This document shows positions 18,912-27,950 of a stretch of 43,952 bases of DNA, one piece after another (position 1 is the first letter of the stretch; each line of letters begins with the position of its first letter). The translations under genes were made by a program, and so were the position numbers. Under the pieces are notes generated by a model. That model ran no database searches. It was not told the DNA's origin and saw only the letters and a list, made by a program, of their open reading frames with translations. Source of the stretch: Sphingobacteriales bacterium (GTDB taxonomy: Bacteria; Bacteroidota; Bacteroidia; Sphingobacteriales; Sphingobacteriaceae); NCBI GenBank assembly GCA_028288165.1, contig JAQBOG010000040.1:1-43952 (forward strand), in the 5' to 3' direction.

Positions 18912-20567
18912 ATGATACATTCAGTAGATCTTACCATTAGTGCTTTATACATTGCGGCCATATTTGCAATTGGTTTGTGGGCCGGCATAAAACACCGGAA
19001 AAAAAATAAGCAGAACAATAATACTGCAGAAGATTATTTCCTTGCTGGTAAAACATTGCGCTGGCCCATGATCGGACTGGCATTGTTTGCCACTAACATC
19101 TCATGTGTCCACCTGGTAAGTTTGGCGCAAAGCGGATTTGATACTGGTCTTCTTAATGGCAATTTTGAGTGGATGGCCGCTTTTACATTAATACTTCTGG
19201 CACTTTTCTTTGCTCCGTTTTATATTAAATCGGGGGTAGCAACTCTCCCTGATTTTCTTGAAAAACGATATGATCGGGATAGCAGAGACTGGCTGGCCAT
19301 TGTATCTGTAGTATCAGCCATTGTTATTCACATCGCATTCTCCTTATTAGCGGGTGGAATTGTTCTGCAAACGCTTTTCGGAGTGAATATGTATACCAGT
19401 GTAATAGTCATTTCTATAATAACTGCCATTTATACCATCGTAGGCGGACTAACAGCGGTTGTCATAACGGAATCTATTCAAACAGTAGTGTTATTAACAG
19501 GGGCGGTTATTATTAGTATAGCTGCATATAATAAAATGGGTGGCTGGGAGCCGATGTATAATGTACTGCAGGCACATAATCAATTGGATAAGCTATCTAT
19601 GATGCGCCCTCACGGGGATAGTAGCGGAATGCCATGGTATGCAGTTTTTCTCGGTTATCCGGTATTAGGTATTTGGTATTGGTGCGCTGATCAAACAATT
19701 GTACAGAGAGTATTAGGCGCAAAGAATGAAAATCATGCCCGCATTGGTCCTCTTTTTTGCGGATTTATTAAAATATTGCCGGTATTTATATTTGTATTAC
19801 CCGGCTTGTTTGCCTATACTCTGGCTCAAACCGGAGGGCTGGATATTTCTTCTTTAAAAGTTCTCGAATCAGGTAAAGAAGTGACTAACAGTAAGGGTAT
19901 TTATACCTTAATGATAACGCAGCTTTTACCTACCGGATTAATAGGAATATTGGTTGCAGCACTTCTATCTGGCCTTATGAGCCAAATATCAGGGGCACTC
20001 AATTCAATTTCAACTATGGTGAGTTATGATATTTATCAGCGATACAAACCAGAGGCTACCGATAAAAGCCTAATCAAAATCGGAAAAATTTCAGCTGGTA
20101 TTTCCCTAATACTATCACTCGCTTTATTGCCTTTACTAAACCATTATGAAAGTATTTTTAATGGTTTAAATGACATCATTGCGCATATTGCTCCTCCTAT
20201 AACTTGTGTGTTTGTACTTGGGGTATTCTGGAAAAAAGCATCTGCAAAATCAGCGAAACTTACATTATGGATAGGTTCTGCTTTAGGGGTAATTGTATTT
20301 GCTGTTAATAAATTATTTCCGGATACGATCATTGGGCATACTCCATTTATGATGATGGCCTTTTATCTGTTTTGCATTTGCATGCTGATTCAAGTGATTT
20401 TTTCTTTTATCTACCCGGTACAGCATACCTCCGAAAGCCGGTTACTATACTGGAAATCACCGTTTGAATCCCTAAGTGCAAGCGGATGGAAAGGTATAGG
20501 TAATTACAAAACTCTCTCGGTAACGTTGTTTATAATTATGGCGGCACTATTTTATATTTTCAGATAA
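18912..20567 (+). CDS. SSS-family (SLC5-like) sodium:solute symporter, probable L-fucose or related sugar importer
   Basis: This 551-residue inner-membrane protein has about 13-14 hydrophobic segments and the solute:sodium symporter pattern: an N-terminal helix, DYFLAGKTLRWPMIGLALFATNIS, TLPDFLEKRYDRDSRD, IYTIVGGLTAVVITESIQ, WYWCADQTIVQRVLGAK and LLSGLMSQISGALNS. These resemble the SGLT-like sugar branch rather than proline or pantothenate carriers. It is the last gene of the fucose operon, 13 bases after the dehydratase, so translational coupling is likely. The substrate is inferred: L-fucose released in the periplasm by the GH95 enzyme is the best guess, galactose the main alternative. A bidirectional terminator follows at 20953-20987. 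Confidence 0.88.
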   Translation: MIHSVDLTISALYIAAIFAIGLWAGIKHRKKNKQNNNTAEDYFLAGKTLRWPMIGLALFATNISCVHLVSLAQSGFDTGLLNGNFEWMAAFTLILLALFFAPFYIKSGVATLPDFLEKRYDRDSRDWLAIVSVVSAIVIHIAFSLLAGGIVLQTLFGVNMYTSVIVISIITAIYTIVGGLTAVVITESIQTVVLLTGAVIISIAAYNKMGGWEPMYNVLQAHNQLDKLSMMRPHGDSSGMPWYAVFLGYPVLGIWYWCADQTIVQRVLGAKNENHARIGPLFCGFIKILPVFIFVLPGLFAYTLAQTGGLDISSLKVLESGKEVTNSKGIYTLMITQLLPTGLIGILVAALLSGLMSQISGALNSISTMVSYDIYQRYKPEATDKSLIKIGKISAGISLILSLALLPLLNHYESIFNGLNDIIAHIAPPITCVFVLGVFWKKASAKSAKLTLWIGSALGVIVFAVNKLFPDTIIGHTPFMMMAFYLFCICMLIQVIFSFIYPVQHTSESRLLYWKSPFESLSASGWKGIGNYKTLSVTLFIIMAALFYIFR

Positions 20568-21063
20568 GCTTTTCCAATCATTGGATATACATAGCTAGAT
20601 TGATAGTTCCCAAGAATTTTGAACATTTGAAATTAATGACATTTAGAATTAATCGCTCAAATTGATAAAAATATCTCTGTAAGATGCCATTAGTGACATA
20701 TTAATCTTATGGAATTTAATCTATAAATAAATGATATCTGTAAAATGACTGCCACGGAAGATGATGCAAGTCTTGCACGATACAATAAAATCGCTAGTAT
20801 ATTTCTCTTCCACTTCTCCTAAAAATCGCTAATACGCTTTGCATATCCTTTGAAAGATATTCGTTGCAAACGGACGATCAATAAAAACTAAAATGGCGAT
20901 GTTAGACTATTACTATCAGATATCGGAGCTATAAAAATTGTATCTTAAGCATAAAAAAGGCCTTTTCTTGCGGAAAAGACCTTTTTTATTTGACGAAGTT
21001 TATATTTTAGTAATTAGATTTTAGATGTGGAAATTCTTAAAAACTTATTATTCTTTATGTGCT
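20568..21063. other. Convergent intergenic region
   Basis: These 496 bases separate the plus-strand fucose operon from the end of the minus-strand glycosidase operon. I see no gene. There is a small perfect inverted repeat (TGCAAG-T-CTTGCA, 20765-20777) and the strong terminator at 20953-20987. Confidence 0.6.
20953..20987. terminator. Bidirectional intrinsic terminator
   Basis: Arms 20953-20967 and 20973-20987 form a 15-bp stem with one imperfect pair around TTGCG. The stem is flanked by A residues on the left and T residues on the right, so it works as an intrinsic terminator in both directions. It suits the convergent symporter and GH95 genes. Confidence 0.85.
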
Positions 21064-23361
21064 TTAATTACTTGAAACAAATTTATAACTCTTACCTACT
21101 TCGGTTTTAAAGCTGTATTTGAAATCTTTTTCAGAACTTTTATCTGTTACCGATTTAAAGTTTGCCTTTAAAGGATTTAGGCTTCGGATATTGCAATCGC
21201 CACCTGAAAGTGATTTGATGGCTAATTGTACAATTTTTCCATTCTTCCATTGCAGGTCTGAAATCTCAAAATTTCCTCTGGCACGTAAACCCTGAACGCT
21301 TCCATCAGTCCATGCTTCAGGCAAAGCAGGTAAAAGTTGTATTTCGGATGTTTGGCTTTGCATCAACATCTCAGTAACGCCAGCGGCGAAACCAAAATTG
21401 CCATCAATTTGAAACGGAGGATGTGCGCAAAAAAGATTTGAATAAATTCCCCCGCCCTCGTTGTAATCTACACCAGCTCCTCCTACAGGTGTAATAAAGT
21501 TTTTAAGAATAGTGTAAGCATGATTTCCATCCATTAACCGAGCCCAAAAATTTATTTTCCATGCCATAGACCAGCCTGTAGAAGCATCACCTCGTGCCAG
21601 TAAACTCACTTTCGCAGCCTTTGCTAGTTCAGGGGTAGTAAGCGGACTTATTTGTCTGCCCGGGTGCAGGCCAAAAAGATGAGAGGCGTGCCTATGTTTG
21701 TCGTTGGGATCATCGCGATCTGTTTCCCACTCCTGTAGCTGCCCCCATTTGCCAATTTTTGGCTTCAATAAATGGGCTTTAACATCTGCAATATGATCAC
21801 GGTATGTTTTATCGACACCTAAAATATCGGCAGCCTCTATGTAATTGGTAAATAAATCATATACAATCTCCTGATCATGTGTAACTCCATCTTCGGTAGG
21901 TCCATGTTCTGGCGACCAGCCCAGAGGTGAAACGATCGTACCATCAGGCCTCCGCTTTAAATGATCATCCCAGAATTCTGTAATTTCTTTTAGGATATCA
22001 TAACCAAAACTTTTTAAATAATTTAAATCTTTAGTATAAGCATAATGTTCCCAGATTGCTTGTACATACCAGGCACTTCCGGGAGTATTCCATAAAAAGC
22101 TTTCGCCTCCAAAAATATTGTTTTCTGTTTTAACCGTCCAGCCGCGAACACCAGGAAATTGTTTTTGGGTATTAATTTTTTTTATTTCCCGCATGCTATT
22201 AATGTAATCCAAAAAGGGGAAATGACATTCAGAAAGGTTAGTGGGCTCAGCAAGCCAGTAATTCATCTGAATATTAATGTTAGAATGGTAATCACTTCGC
22301 CATGGTGGATTATTGCTTTCATTCCATAAGCCTTGAAGATTAGCCGGTAATCCACCTTTTCTTGATGAGCTGATTAGTAAATACCTTCCATATTGAAAAA
22401 TTAAAGATTCCAGTTGGGGATCCCTTACTTTTTTATAATTTATTAAACGTTTGTAGGTTGGCATTTCAAGCGTTGATATAGAGCTGCTACCCAGGTTAAG
22501 GCTTACTCTGCCAAAAAGTGTTGTATAATCTTTAAGGTGCGTGCTTAATAAAGATTGATATGATTTAGAAGAAGCAGCAGACAAAATCTTTTTAATCTTT
22601 ACATCAGGAGCTTCGCCTTTCCAGCCTTGTGAACGTTTATTACTATAATCCGTTGCTGCGGAAAACAAAATGGTAAATGAATTGGCATTGGTTATTTTAA
22701 GCTGATACCCTCCATTTCCATCAGGTTCGGCAACACTTGTTCCTCCTTCTAATTTTAATAAGGCGTTCGCCTGATAAACTACACCATTTTCAAGTTTACC
22801 TGAGATTTGTATAGTAGTTCCTTGAGCGGTTATCTGCCCCTTGTGAGCATCTTTAAGCTTTATTATACCAGAATATGCCTCTTTTTTATTGGCGGTAAAT
22901 CGCAGAACCATCACTTGGTCTGGGAAATCACAAAAATATTCGCGTGTATACTGTACGTTATTATTAGAGTAACTTATTCGATGTAAAGATTTACTTATGT
23001 CCAGTTCCCTGTGATAATCTGTTGGTACATCTGTGTTTGTTCCTTGATTAGTAAAATCTATAAACAAATCACCAAATGCCTGATATGAGCCAGTCTCGTT
23101 TTCATCCCCAGTCCATAAGCTCATCTCGTTAAATTGGATGTGCTCTTGTGTTACGCCGCCAAAAATCATTCCCCCTATTCGGCCATTACCAATAGGATAT
23201 GCCTCTGTCATCCATGTTTTAGCTGGTTTATTATCCAACAATTTTAACGTTGCTGACTGATCCTGCGCCTTTCCTTGAGCATGCAGTTCATGTGTTGTTA
23301 GAATAAAATGGTACATTATTACCATTAAAAATAGTACTATCCGGCTATTATTTAGACGCAT
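21064..23361 (-). CDS. GH95 alpha-L-fucosidase, exported
   Basis: This inverting exo-enzyme should release terminal alpha-L-fucose (or alpha-L-galactose) in the periplasm. I chose the ATG at 23361 (765 residues) because it begins a clean signal peptide, [19 protein letters not shown] up to HAQ. The frame stays open to 23445, but that extension runs up to a dispersed repeat and adds no known domain. Motifs from this start: [14 protein letters not shown], Asn361 and Asn363 in [14 protein letters not shown], the general acid Glu485 in LGWSPEHGP, and Asp653 in QIDGNFG. These are the residues known from Bifidobacterium AfcA. It is the last gene of the large right operon. The neighbouring L-fuconate dehydratase operon supports fucose as product. 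Confidence 0.93.
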   Translation of the reverse strand: MRLNNSRIVLFLMVIMYHFILTTHELHAQGKAQDQSATLKLLDNKPAKTWMTEAYPIGNGRIGGMIFGGVTQEHIQFNEMSLWTGDENETGSYQAFGDLFIDFTNQGTNTDVPTDYHRELDISKSLHRISYSNNNVQYTREYFCDFPDQVMVLRFTANKKEAYSGIIKLKDAHKGQITAQGTTIQISGKLENGVVYQANALLKLEGGTSVAEPDGNGGYQLKITNANSFTILFSAATDYSNKRSQGWKGEAPDVKIKKILSAASSKSYQSLLSTHLKDYTTLFGRVSLNLGSSSISTLEMPTYKRLINYKKVRDPQLESLIFQYGRYLLISSSRKGGLPANLQGLWNESNNPPWRSDYHSNINIQMNYWLAEPTNLSECHFPFLDYINSMREIKKINTQKQFPGVRGWTVKTENNIFGGESFLWNTPGSAWYVQAIWEHYAYTKDLNYLKSFGYDILKEITEFWDDHLKRRPDGTIVSPLGWSPEHGPTEDGVTHDQEIVYDLFTNYIEAADILGVDKTYRDHIADVKAHLLKPKIGKWGQLQEWETDRDDPNDKHRHASHLFGLHPGRQISPLTTPELAKAAKVSLLARGDASTGWSMAWKINFWARLMDGNHAYTILKNFITPVGGAGVDYNEGGGIYSNLFCAHPPFQIDGNFGFAAGVTEMLMQSQTSEIQLLPALPEAWTDGSVQGLRARGNFEISDLQWKNGKIVQLAIKSLSGGDCNIRSLNPLKANFKSVTDKSSEKDFKYSFKTEVGKSYKFVSSN

Positions 23362-23443
23362 TTTGTGTGGTGTGTTGATGTATAAAGCTTTCATTTTAGA
23401 AGATTGATAACCTGAGTTCGACATAAAAGAATGATTGAAATCC

Positions 23444-23573
23444 ATATAGATGTATTATAGCTGAATGTTTGGAGAATAGCCGGTTTTGCGTTAGGGATTG
23501 AAGTGAAAATCCTTTTTGCCCTCTTCCTTCGGGCAAAAAGATTGTAACGCAAAGCCCGCCCGAACGCCCAAAT
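23444..23573 (+). repeat. Composite dispersed repeat, copy 1 (short form)
   Basis: This intergenic element lies between the GH95 and acetylesterase genes. An outer stem TTGCGTTA (23486-23493) / TAACGCAA (23545-23552) encloses an inner stem CTTTTTGCCC / GGGCAAAAAG, and a CG-rich tail (GCCCGCCCGAACGCCCA) follows. Related copies lie at 32346-32524 and, inverted, at 42184-42637. Here the left and right modules abut without an insert. It is probably a non-autonomous mobile or REP-like repeat. Confidence 0.7.
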
Positions 23574-23619
23574 ATTCTCTATAAAAGCAAATAAAAAATG
23601 TGTTAAAAGCCAAGCGTAA

Positions 23620-25587
23620 TTATTTTTTTCCGTAAGTACTATCTTGCCATTTATCTGTTCTAAATGGCGATGCTGGAAGTCCTGCCCCATTATACAGGTT
23701 ACAACCTGGATTATTTGACCAACCATACCGTACTGCTATAGGAACTGGTACATCCGGAGAACTAATTACAATTTGGGTTCCTTTTATACTTGCTTTTGCC
23801 GGGTAAAAAATCTGATCCTGCCCGGCTATAGTAAACCCTATAAGTTCATTTCCTTCTTTAATTTTTAAACCTCCATCAGCAAATTTAAAGTTTAAAATAA
23901 TTTCCGACCCTTTTACAACATGCGATTCTAAAAGCGGACCAGAATAAGGTATTTTTTGTCTGTAAGTTTTGGCCAATGCAATTAAAGCAAGGCGCCGGCC
24001 TACTTCTTGTTTATTTTTTGGATGTACATCGTCAGGATTACCAATATCAATGCTTACTGCCATAGCTGTATTAGGTAAAGAAAGTGTTGATAGCTGAGCA
24101 TTTCTTAATTCGGGCCACGAAAGCGCATCTCCCTCTCCCCTGGCATAATTAGCCAGCTGAACAAAATAAAAGGGGAAATCTCCCAGCTTCCAATGTTGCC
24201 TCCAATCTTTAATTAAAGATGGAAACAGTTCCCTGTATTGATTTGCTCTGCTAGAGTTACTTTCGCCTTGATACCAAATTACTCCACGAATATTGAATTG
24301 AATAAAAGGGTTAATCATTGCATTAAATAAAACGCTCGGCCGGTTTGGAGATTGTGATGATAATGGTGCTGGTCCTACCTGTTTTAGGTCTAGACCAACA
24401 TTATATTTCCAGTCTCCATCTAATGATATTCGTTCATTATTAGACGACGTAAGCGCAAGTATATTTTTTTCGCCATAGATGCCTCCGCCTCCTCCGCCAT
24501 CAAAAACTCTTATGGCAAGTTCATGCTCCCCTGCACTCATTTTTTCTGGAGCAATCATGTAGTTACGTGCTATATTATATCCTTCGGTTTCTCCTATTTT
24601 CTCTCCATCAAAATAGGTAATATCATTATCATCGATTGTTCCTAAACTAACTTTAACAGCTTTACCGGACCAAGATTCTGGAATGATAATTTTTTTACGA
24701 AAATAGACCACACCATCAAAATCAGGCAATACAGATTGCTCAACAAAAGCAGGTAAAGAAATAGTTTTCCATGTAGAAACATCTAAAGATTTTGCCAACC
24801 ATATTGGTTTTCCCTCTTTATACCCGGCATCCCCTTGTTGAATTGCTTTTTTCCATACGTTTAACTGTTGCTCCTGATTCATTCCATTTGATCCGATCTT
24901 GCTCACTGCTTCTGCGAAGTCCGGAAGATTTACAAGCGTATTTTTGCTAGTCCAAGCTTCTGCAACTGTGCCACCCCAAGATGAATGAATCAATCCGATT
25001 GGAATTCCTGTTTTGTTGTATACTTCTCTGGCAAAAAAATAAGCCGTGGCCGAAAACTCTCCTACAAATTCTGGAGTGCAAGGTTGCCATCCACCATTAC
25101 TCACTTGTGCATTTTCCAGAGGTAAATCACTTGTTACGTGGACAGCTTGCAGTAGGCGTATATTCGGATATTTTGCTTGTTCTAGCTCCTTTTGATAATT
25201 ATTAATCTTACCCCAGCCTGCCAGAGGCATTTCCATGTTAGATTGCCCTGAACAGACCCATACATCACCAATCAAAATATTTTTTAAAACAGTAGGCTCA
25301 CCGTCAGAAATCGTCATGATATATGGCCCACCATATACAGGTGTTGAAACCTTAATTTTCCAGTTTCCTTCTTTATCGGCCTGGGTTGAATATTTTTTTT
25401 TACTCCAGGTATTTGTAATATTCACAGTCTTACCAGGATCTGCATGGCCCCAAACGGCTGCCTCCGTTTTTTGCTGTAAAACCATGTTATCTGTAAACAC
25501 AGATGGCAGGGTTATTTTGGCCTGTACACTGTTAAATGCAAACAGAAGCAAACTAATACACAGCAATTTAACACTTAGATATTTCAT
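23620..25587 (-). CDS. SIAE-type acetylesterase (SASA domain), exported
   Basis: This 655-residue exported esterase probably removes O-acetyl groups from the glycan so that the glycosidases can work. A signal peptide (1-23, ending VQA) precedes a beta domain (about 24-105). The SGNH-type fold then begins with Ser116 in CSGQSNMEM, is interrupted by a jelly-roll insert (about 270-390, rich in Gly at 364-369), and resumes with GVIWYQGESN (435-444) and the Asp520/His522 pair in DDVHP. Although automatic names say sialate O-acetylesterase, no sialidase or sialic-acid lyase is present, so a neutral acetylated polysaccharide is a better substrate guess. It lies between GH36 and GH95 in the right operon. 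Confidence 0.88.
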   Translation of the reverse strand: MKYLSVKLLCISLLLFAFNSVQAKITLPSVFTDNMVLQQKTEAAVWGHADPGKTVNITNTWSKKKYSTQADKEGNWKIKVSTPVYGGPYIMTISDGEPTVLKNILIGDVWVCSGQSNMEMPLAGWGKINNYQKELEQAKYPNIRLLQAVHVTSDLPLENAQVSNGGWQPCTPEFVGEFSATAYFFAREVYNKTGIPIGLIHSSWGGTVAEAWTSKNTLVNLPDFAEAVSKIGSNGMNQEQQLNVWKKAIQQGDAGYKEGKPIWLAKSLDVSTWKTISLPAFVEQSVLPDFDGVVYFRKKIIIPESWSGKAVKVSLGTIDDNDITYFDGEKIGETEGYNIARNYMIAPEKMSAGEHELAIRVFDGGGGGGIYGEKNILALTSSNNERISLDGDWKYNVGLDLKQVGPAPLSSQSPNRPSVLFNAMINPFIQFNIRGVIWYQGESNSSRANQYRELFPSLIKDWRQHWKLGDFPFYFVQLANYARGEGDALSWPELRNAQLSTLSLPNTAMAVSIDIGNPDDVHPKNKQEVGRRLALIALAKTYRQKIPYSGPLLESHVVKGSEIILNFKFADGGLKIKEGNELIGFTIAGQDQIFYPAKASIKGTQIVISSPDVPVPIAVRYGWSNNPGCNLYNGAGLPASPFRTDKWQDSTYGKK

Positions 25588-25605
25588 AGCATATTTATAT
25601 TATGA

Positions 25606-25685
25606 GCATCTCTAAAAACAGCTTTTTTAATAGCCTCATCCCTTCCCTTCTCCAGTAGAGAAGGATTTTGAGTTTTTAGAGATGC
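25606..25685. repeat. Nested inverted repeat between GH36 and the acetylesterase
   Basis: A perfect 14-bp outer stem (25606-25619 with 25672-25685) encloses a second perfect 7-bp hairpin, CCTTCTC-CAGTA-GAGAAGG (25646-25664). The whole fits in the 131-base gap between two operon genes. It has the look of a dispersed REP-like element and may also reduce or stabilise transcription of the downstream acetylesterase and GH95 genes. Confidence 0.6.
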
Positions 25686-25718
25686 CCTTATTTCTAAAAT
25701 TAGATAGATTTAAACTTA

Positions 25719-27938
25719 CTATTTTGATTCTTCAATTTTCAATATCACACTGCTTCTTCCTGAATTAACATCCGGGTTAAATCCAATCTTCATTAAAAAA
25801 TCTCCTGAATACCCCTTTGCGCCATCTAAGGATGAATTAGTGCCGGGATAAAGGTTTATTTCTTTAATAGTGTATTTTTTGTTTGGATCTAATCCTTTCA
25901 AACGGATGGGTTGTGTGCTTTTAGCTCCATATCTGTAATTCACTAAGTAGTTGAAAATTATTCCCGCTGATTTAGCTTCATTGATATAAGCGATAGAGGC
26001 CACACTATTTTCTTTTGGGTCGCTCAGTCTGTACTGATCGCCTTGCCAGATAATCGGCTTAACTGCATCATAAGTTTTAATTGCTTCCTGGCAAAATTTA
26101 AGATCATTTTCTCCAAGCTTGCTTACCACGATATCAAAACCTAGCTTGCCCATCATAGCAACGTCCGTACGAAATTTGATAGGTTGTTTCCCCCAATCTG
26201 TAACATGGTTTGAACTGCTGATAGCCGGATAGAAGTATGAATATTCCCATTGCATAAAAACGCGTTCCAAGGGATCCGTATTATCACTAGGCCAAAATTC
26301 TGTAAAATACTGTAAGGCAGCATAATCAACCCGGCCGCCACCGCCAGAGCATAACATCATCGGCACTTTAGGATACTTGGCTCTTATTTTTTCAAGCACT
26401 TTATATAATCCTTTAACATACTCTATATAAAAATGCGACTGGTTTTTCAAATGGGATGAGTATGCATTATAGATCACCGCGTTACAATCCCATTTAATGT
26501 AAGCCAGAGTCGGATTTTTTGTAAAAAGACCATCTACAATTCCATAAACAAAGTCTTGTACTTTTGGATTACTCAGATCTAATACCAGCTGATTTCTGAA
26601 ATAATATTCATCCCGTTTAGGTTGTTTAATTACCCAGTCAGGATGTTTTTCATATAATTCGCTTTTGGGATTAACCATTTCTGGCTCTATCCAAATACCG
26701 AATTTAGTGCCCACATTTTGAGCTTCTTTAACCAATGAGGAAATGCCGTTTGGAAGTTTCTTTTTATTTTCTTGCCAGTCGCCTAAACCAGCATGATCAT
26801 CATTTCTGGGATATTTATTTCCAAACCAACCATCATCCAACAAAAAGAAATCAACCCCAAGTTTTTTGGTATCCTTTAAAAGTTCAGCCAGCTTCTGTTC
26901 ATTAAAATCAAAATAAGTTGCTTCCCAATTATTAAGCAAAGTTAGACGAGTACCTTTGCCATCAAGTAGTTTGTAATTACGTGCCCAGCTTTGCAGTTTA
27001 CGACTTGCATCTCCTTTTCCACTAGTAGAAAAAGTATACAGAAATGCCGGAGTGCTAAAAATTTCATTTGGCTTTAAAGTGTAGGGTGAAGCATAATTAT
27101 TCATCCCTGCTATAATTCGCAAGTTGTCCTGATAATCTAGCTCTAAATCTATTTTAAAGTTGCCACTCCATTCCATAGCGCCATATAATACACTTCCCTC
27201 ATCCTCTGTTGCTGGCTTATCCATTGAGATCATGAATACTGATGGCTGAAAAAGATTGGCTCTGGTGCCGAGTTTAGAATCCAGAGTTTTTATGCCATGG
27301 CTGAGTTTGGATTCTTCGGGTTGCATTTCTTTTGCCCAATCACCATGGTATTGATTTAAATAAAAACTGCCTGCTTTTAGATGCAAGTTAGCCGAGGCAA
27401 ATTTTTGTAAAACAACGCTCCCTTTCTCTGTATGTTTAATTTCAGTCCACTGCTCAATTACATCCTCTTTAAAATACGATTTATAAAAAAGTGTTACTTC
27501 AAAATTGTAAACCGGATCTTTTAAACGAATACTTAACAAGCTTACATTTTCATTGAGTTTATTATTTGTATGGCTTAAGTATCGTAAATCAAGAGAATTA
27601 TTACCATCTGCGTGAGTAACGGCTACAGCAGGCTCGACCAAATTACGCGAACCAGCGGGAGTGTAAGCCGAATTCAACTGGCCGGTATAATCTCCGGTCT
27701 GTTTATACATTGCAGCTATTTTGTTATATTCTGTGCTGCTTGCCAGTTTTTTTCCAAAGTAAACAATGTTTAAATCTTTGTTATTTTCAACCTGTAAAAC
27801 AAGAGCATTATGTATTGTTTCTATAGGAATTAACAGATTTTGAGCATATAAATTGGAACTCGTTAGCTGCAGCAAAATCAGCAAAATAAAAAGCCTGCCT
27901 GCTTTGCTAATTTTAATACTATTCATTCGATTAATCAT
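25719..27938 (-). CDS. GH36 alpha-galactosidase, exported
   Basis: This retaining alpha-galactosidase should remove terminal alpha-galactose in the periplasm. I use the ATG at 27938 (739 residues); the frame opens with a TTG at 27950 directly against the GH92 stop codon, which would add only four residues. A signal segment (about 13-33, LFILLILLQLTSSNLYAQ) precedes the N-terminal beta-sandwich and TIM barrel. Barrel motifs are LLNNWEATYFDF, LLDDGWFG, GLGDW, FGIWIEPEMV, the nucleophile Asp484 in YIKWDCN, CSGGGGRVD, and the probable acid/base Asp552 in PSDNTDP. It lies between GH92 and the acetylesterase. GH36 also contains raffinose synthases and alpha-N-acetylgalactosaminidases, but the motifs fit microbial alpha-galactosidases. 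Confidence 0.92.
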   Translation of the reverse strand: MINRMNSIKISKAGRLFILLILLQLTSSNLYAQNLLIPIETIHNALVLQVENNKDLNIVYFGKKLASSTEYNKIAAMYKQTGDYTGQLNSAYTPAGSRNLVEPAVAVTHADGNNSLDLRYLSHTNNKLNENVSLLSIRLKDPVYNFEVTLFYKSYFKEDVIEQWTEIKHTEKGSVVLQKFASANLHLKAGSFYLNQYHGDWAKEMQPEESKLSHGIKTLDSKLGTRANLFQPSVFMISMDKPATEDEGSVLYGAMEWSGNFKIDLELDYQDNLRIIAGMNNYASPYTLKPNEIFSTPAFLYTFSTSGKGDASRKLQSWARNYKLLDGKGTRLTLLNNWEATYFDFNEQKLAELLKDTKKLGVDFFLLDDGWFGNKYPRNDDHAGLGDWQENKKKLPNGISSLVKEAQNVGTKFGIWIEPEMVNPKSELYEKHPDWVIKQPKRDEYYFRNQLVLDLSNPKVQDFVYGIVDGLFTKNPTLAYIKWDCNAVIYNAYSSHLKNQSHFYIEYVKGLYKVLEKIRAKYPKVPMMLCSGGGGRVDYAALQYFTEFWPSDNTDPLERVFMQWEYSYFYPAISSSNHVTDWGKQPIKFRTDVAMMGKLGFDIVVSKLGENDLKFCQEAIKTYDAVKPIIWQGDQYRLSDPKENSVASIAYINEAKSAGIIFNYLVNYRYGAKSTQPIRLKGLDPNKKYTIKEINLYPGTNSSLDGAKGYSGDFLMKIGFNPDVNSGRSSVILKIEESK

Positions 27939-27950
27939 TTTCTTTTCCAA

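Noticed and set aside
20765..20777. TGCAAG-T-CTTGCA as an operator
   Set aside because: It lies between two convergent gene ends with no start nearby; a chance palindrome or repeat remnant is more likely.
23391..23726. A 111-codon minus-strand frame spanning the GH95 start, the repeat and the end of the esterase gene
   Set aside because: It overlaps two well-supported genes and translates the repeat; no domain or signal supports it.
23620..25587. A sialic-acid utilisation role, suggested by the esterase family name
   Set aside because: No sialidase, sialic-acid lyase, epimerase or kinase is present; SIAE-type esterases commonly act on plant or microbial acetylated glycans.
25235..25615. A 126-codon plus-strand frame opposite the esterase gene
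   Set aside because: It is antisense to a strongly supported coding region and has no protein features.
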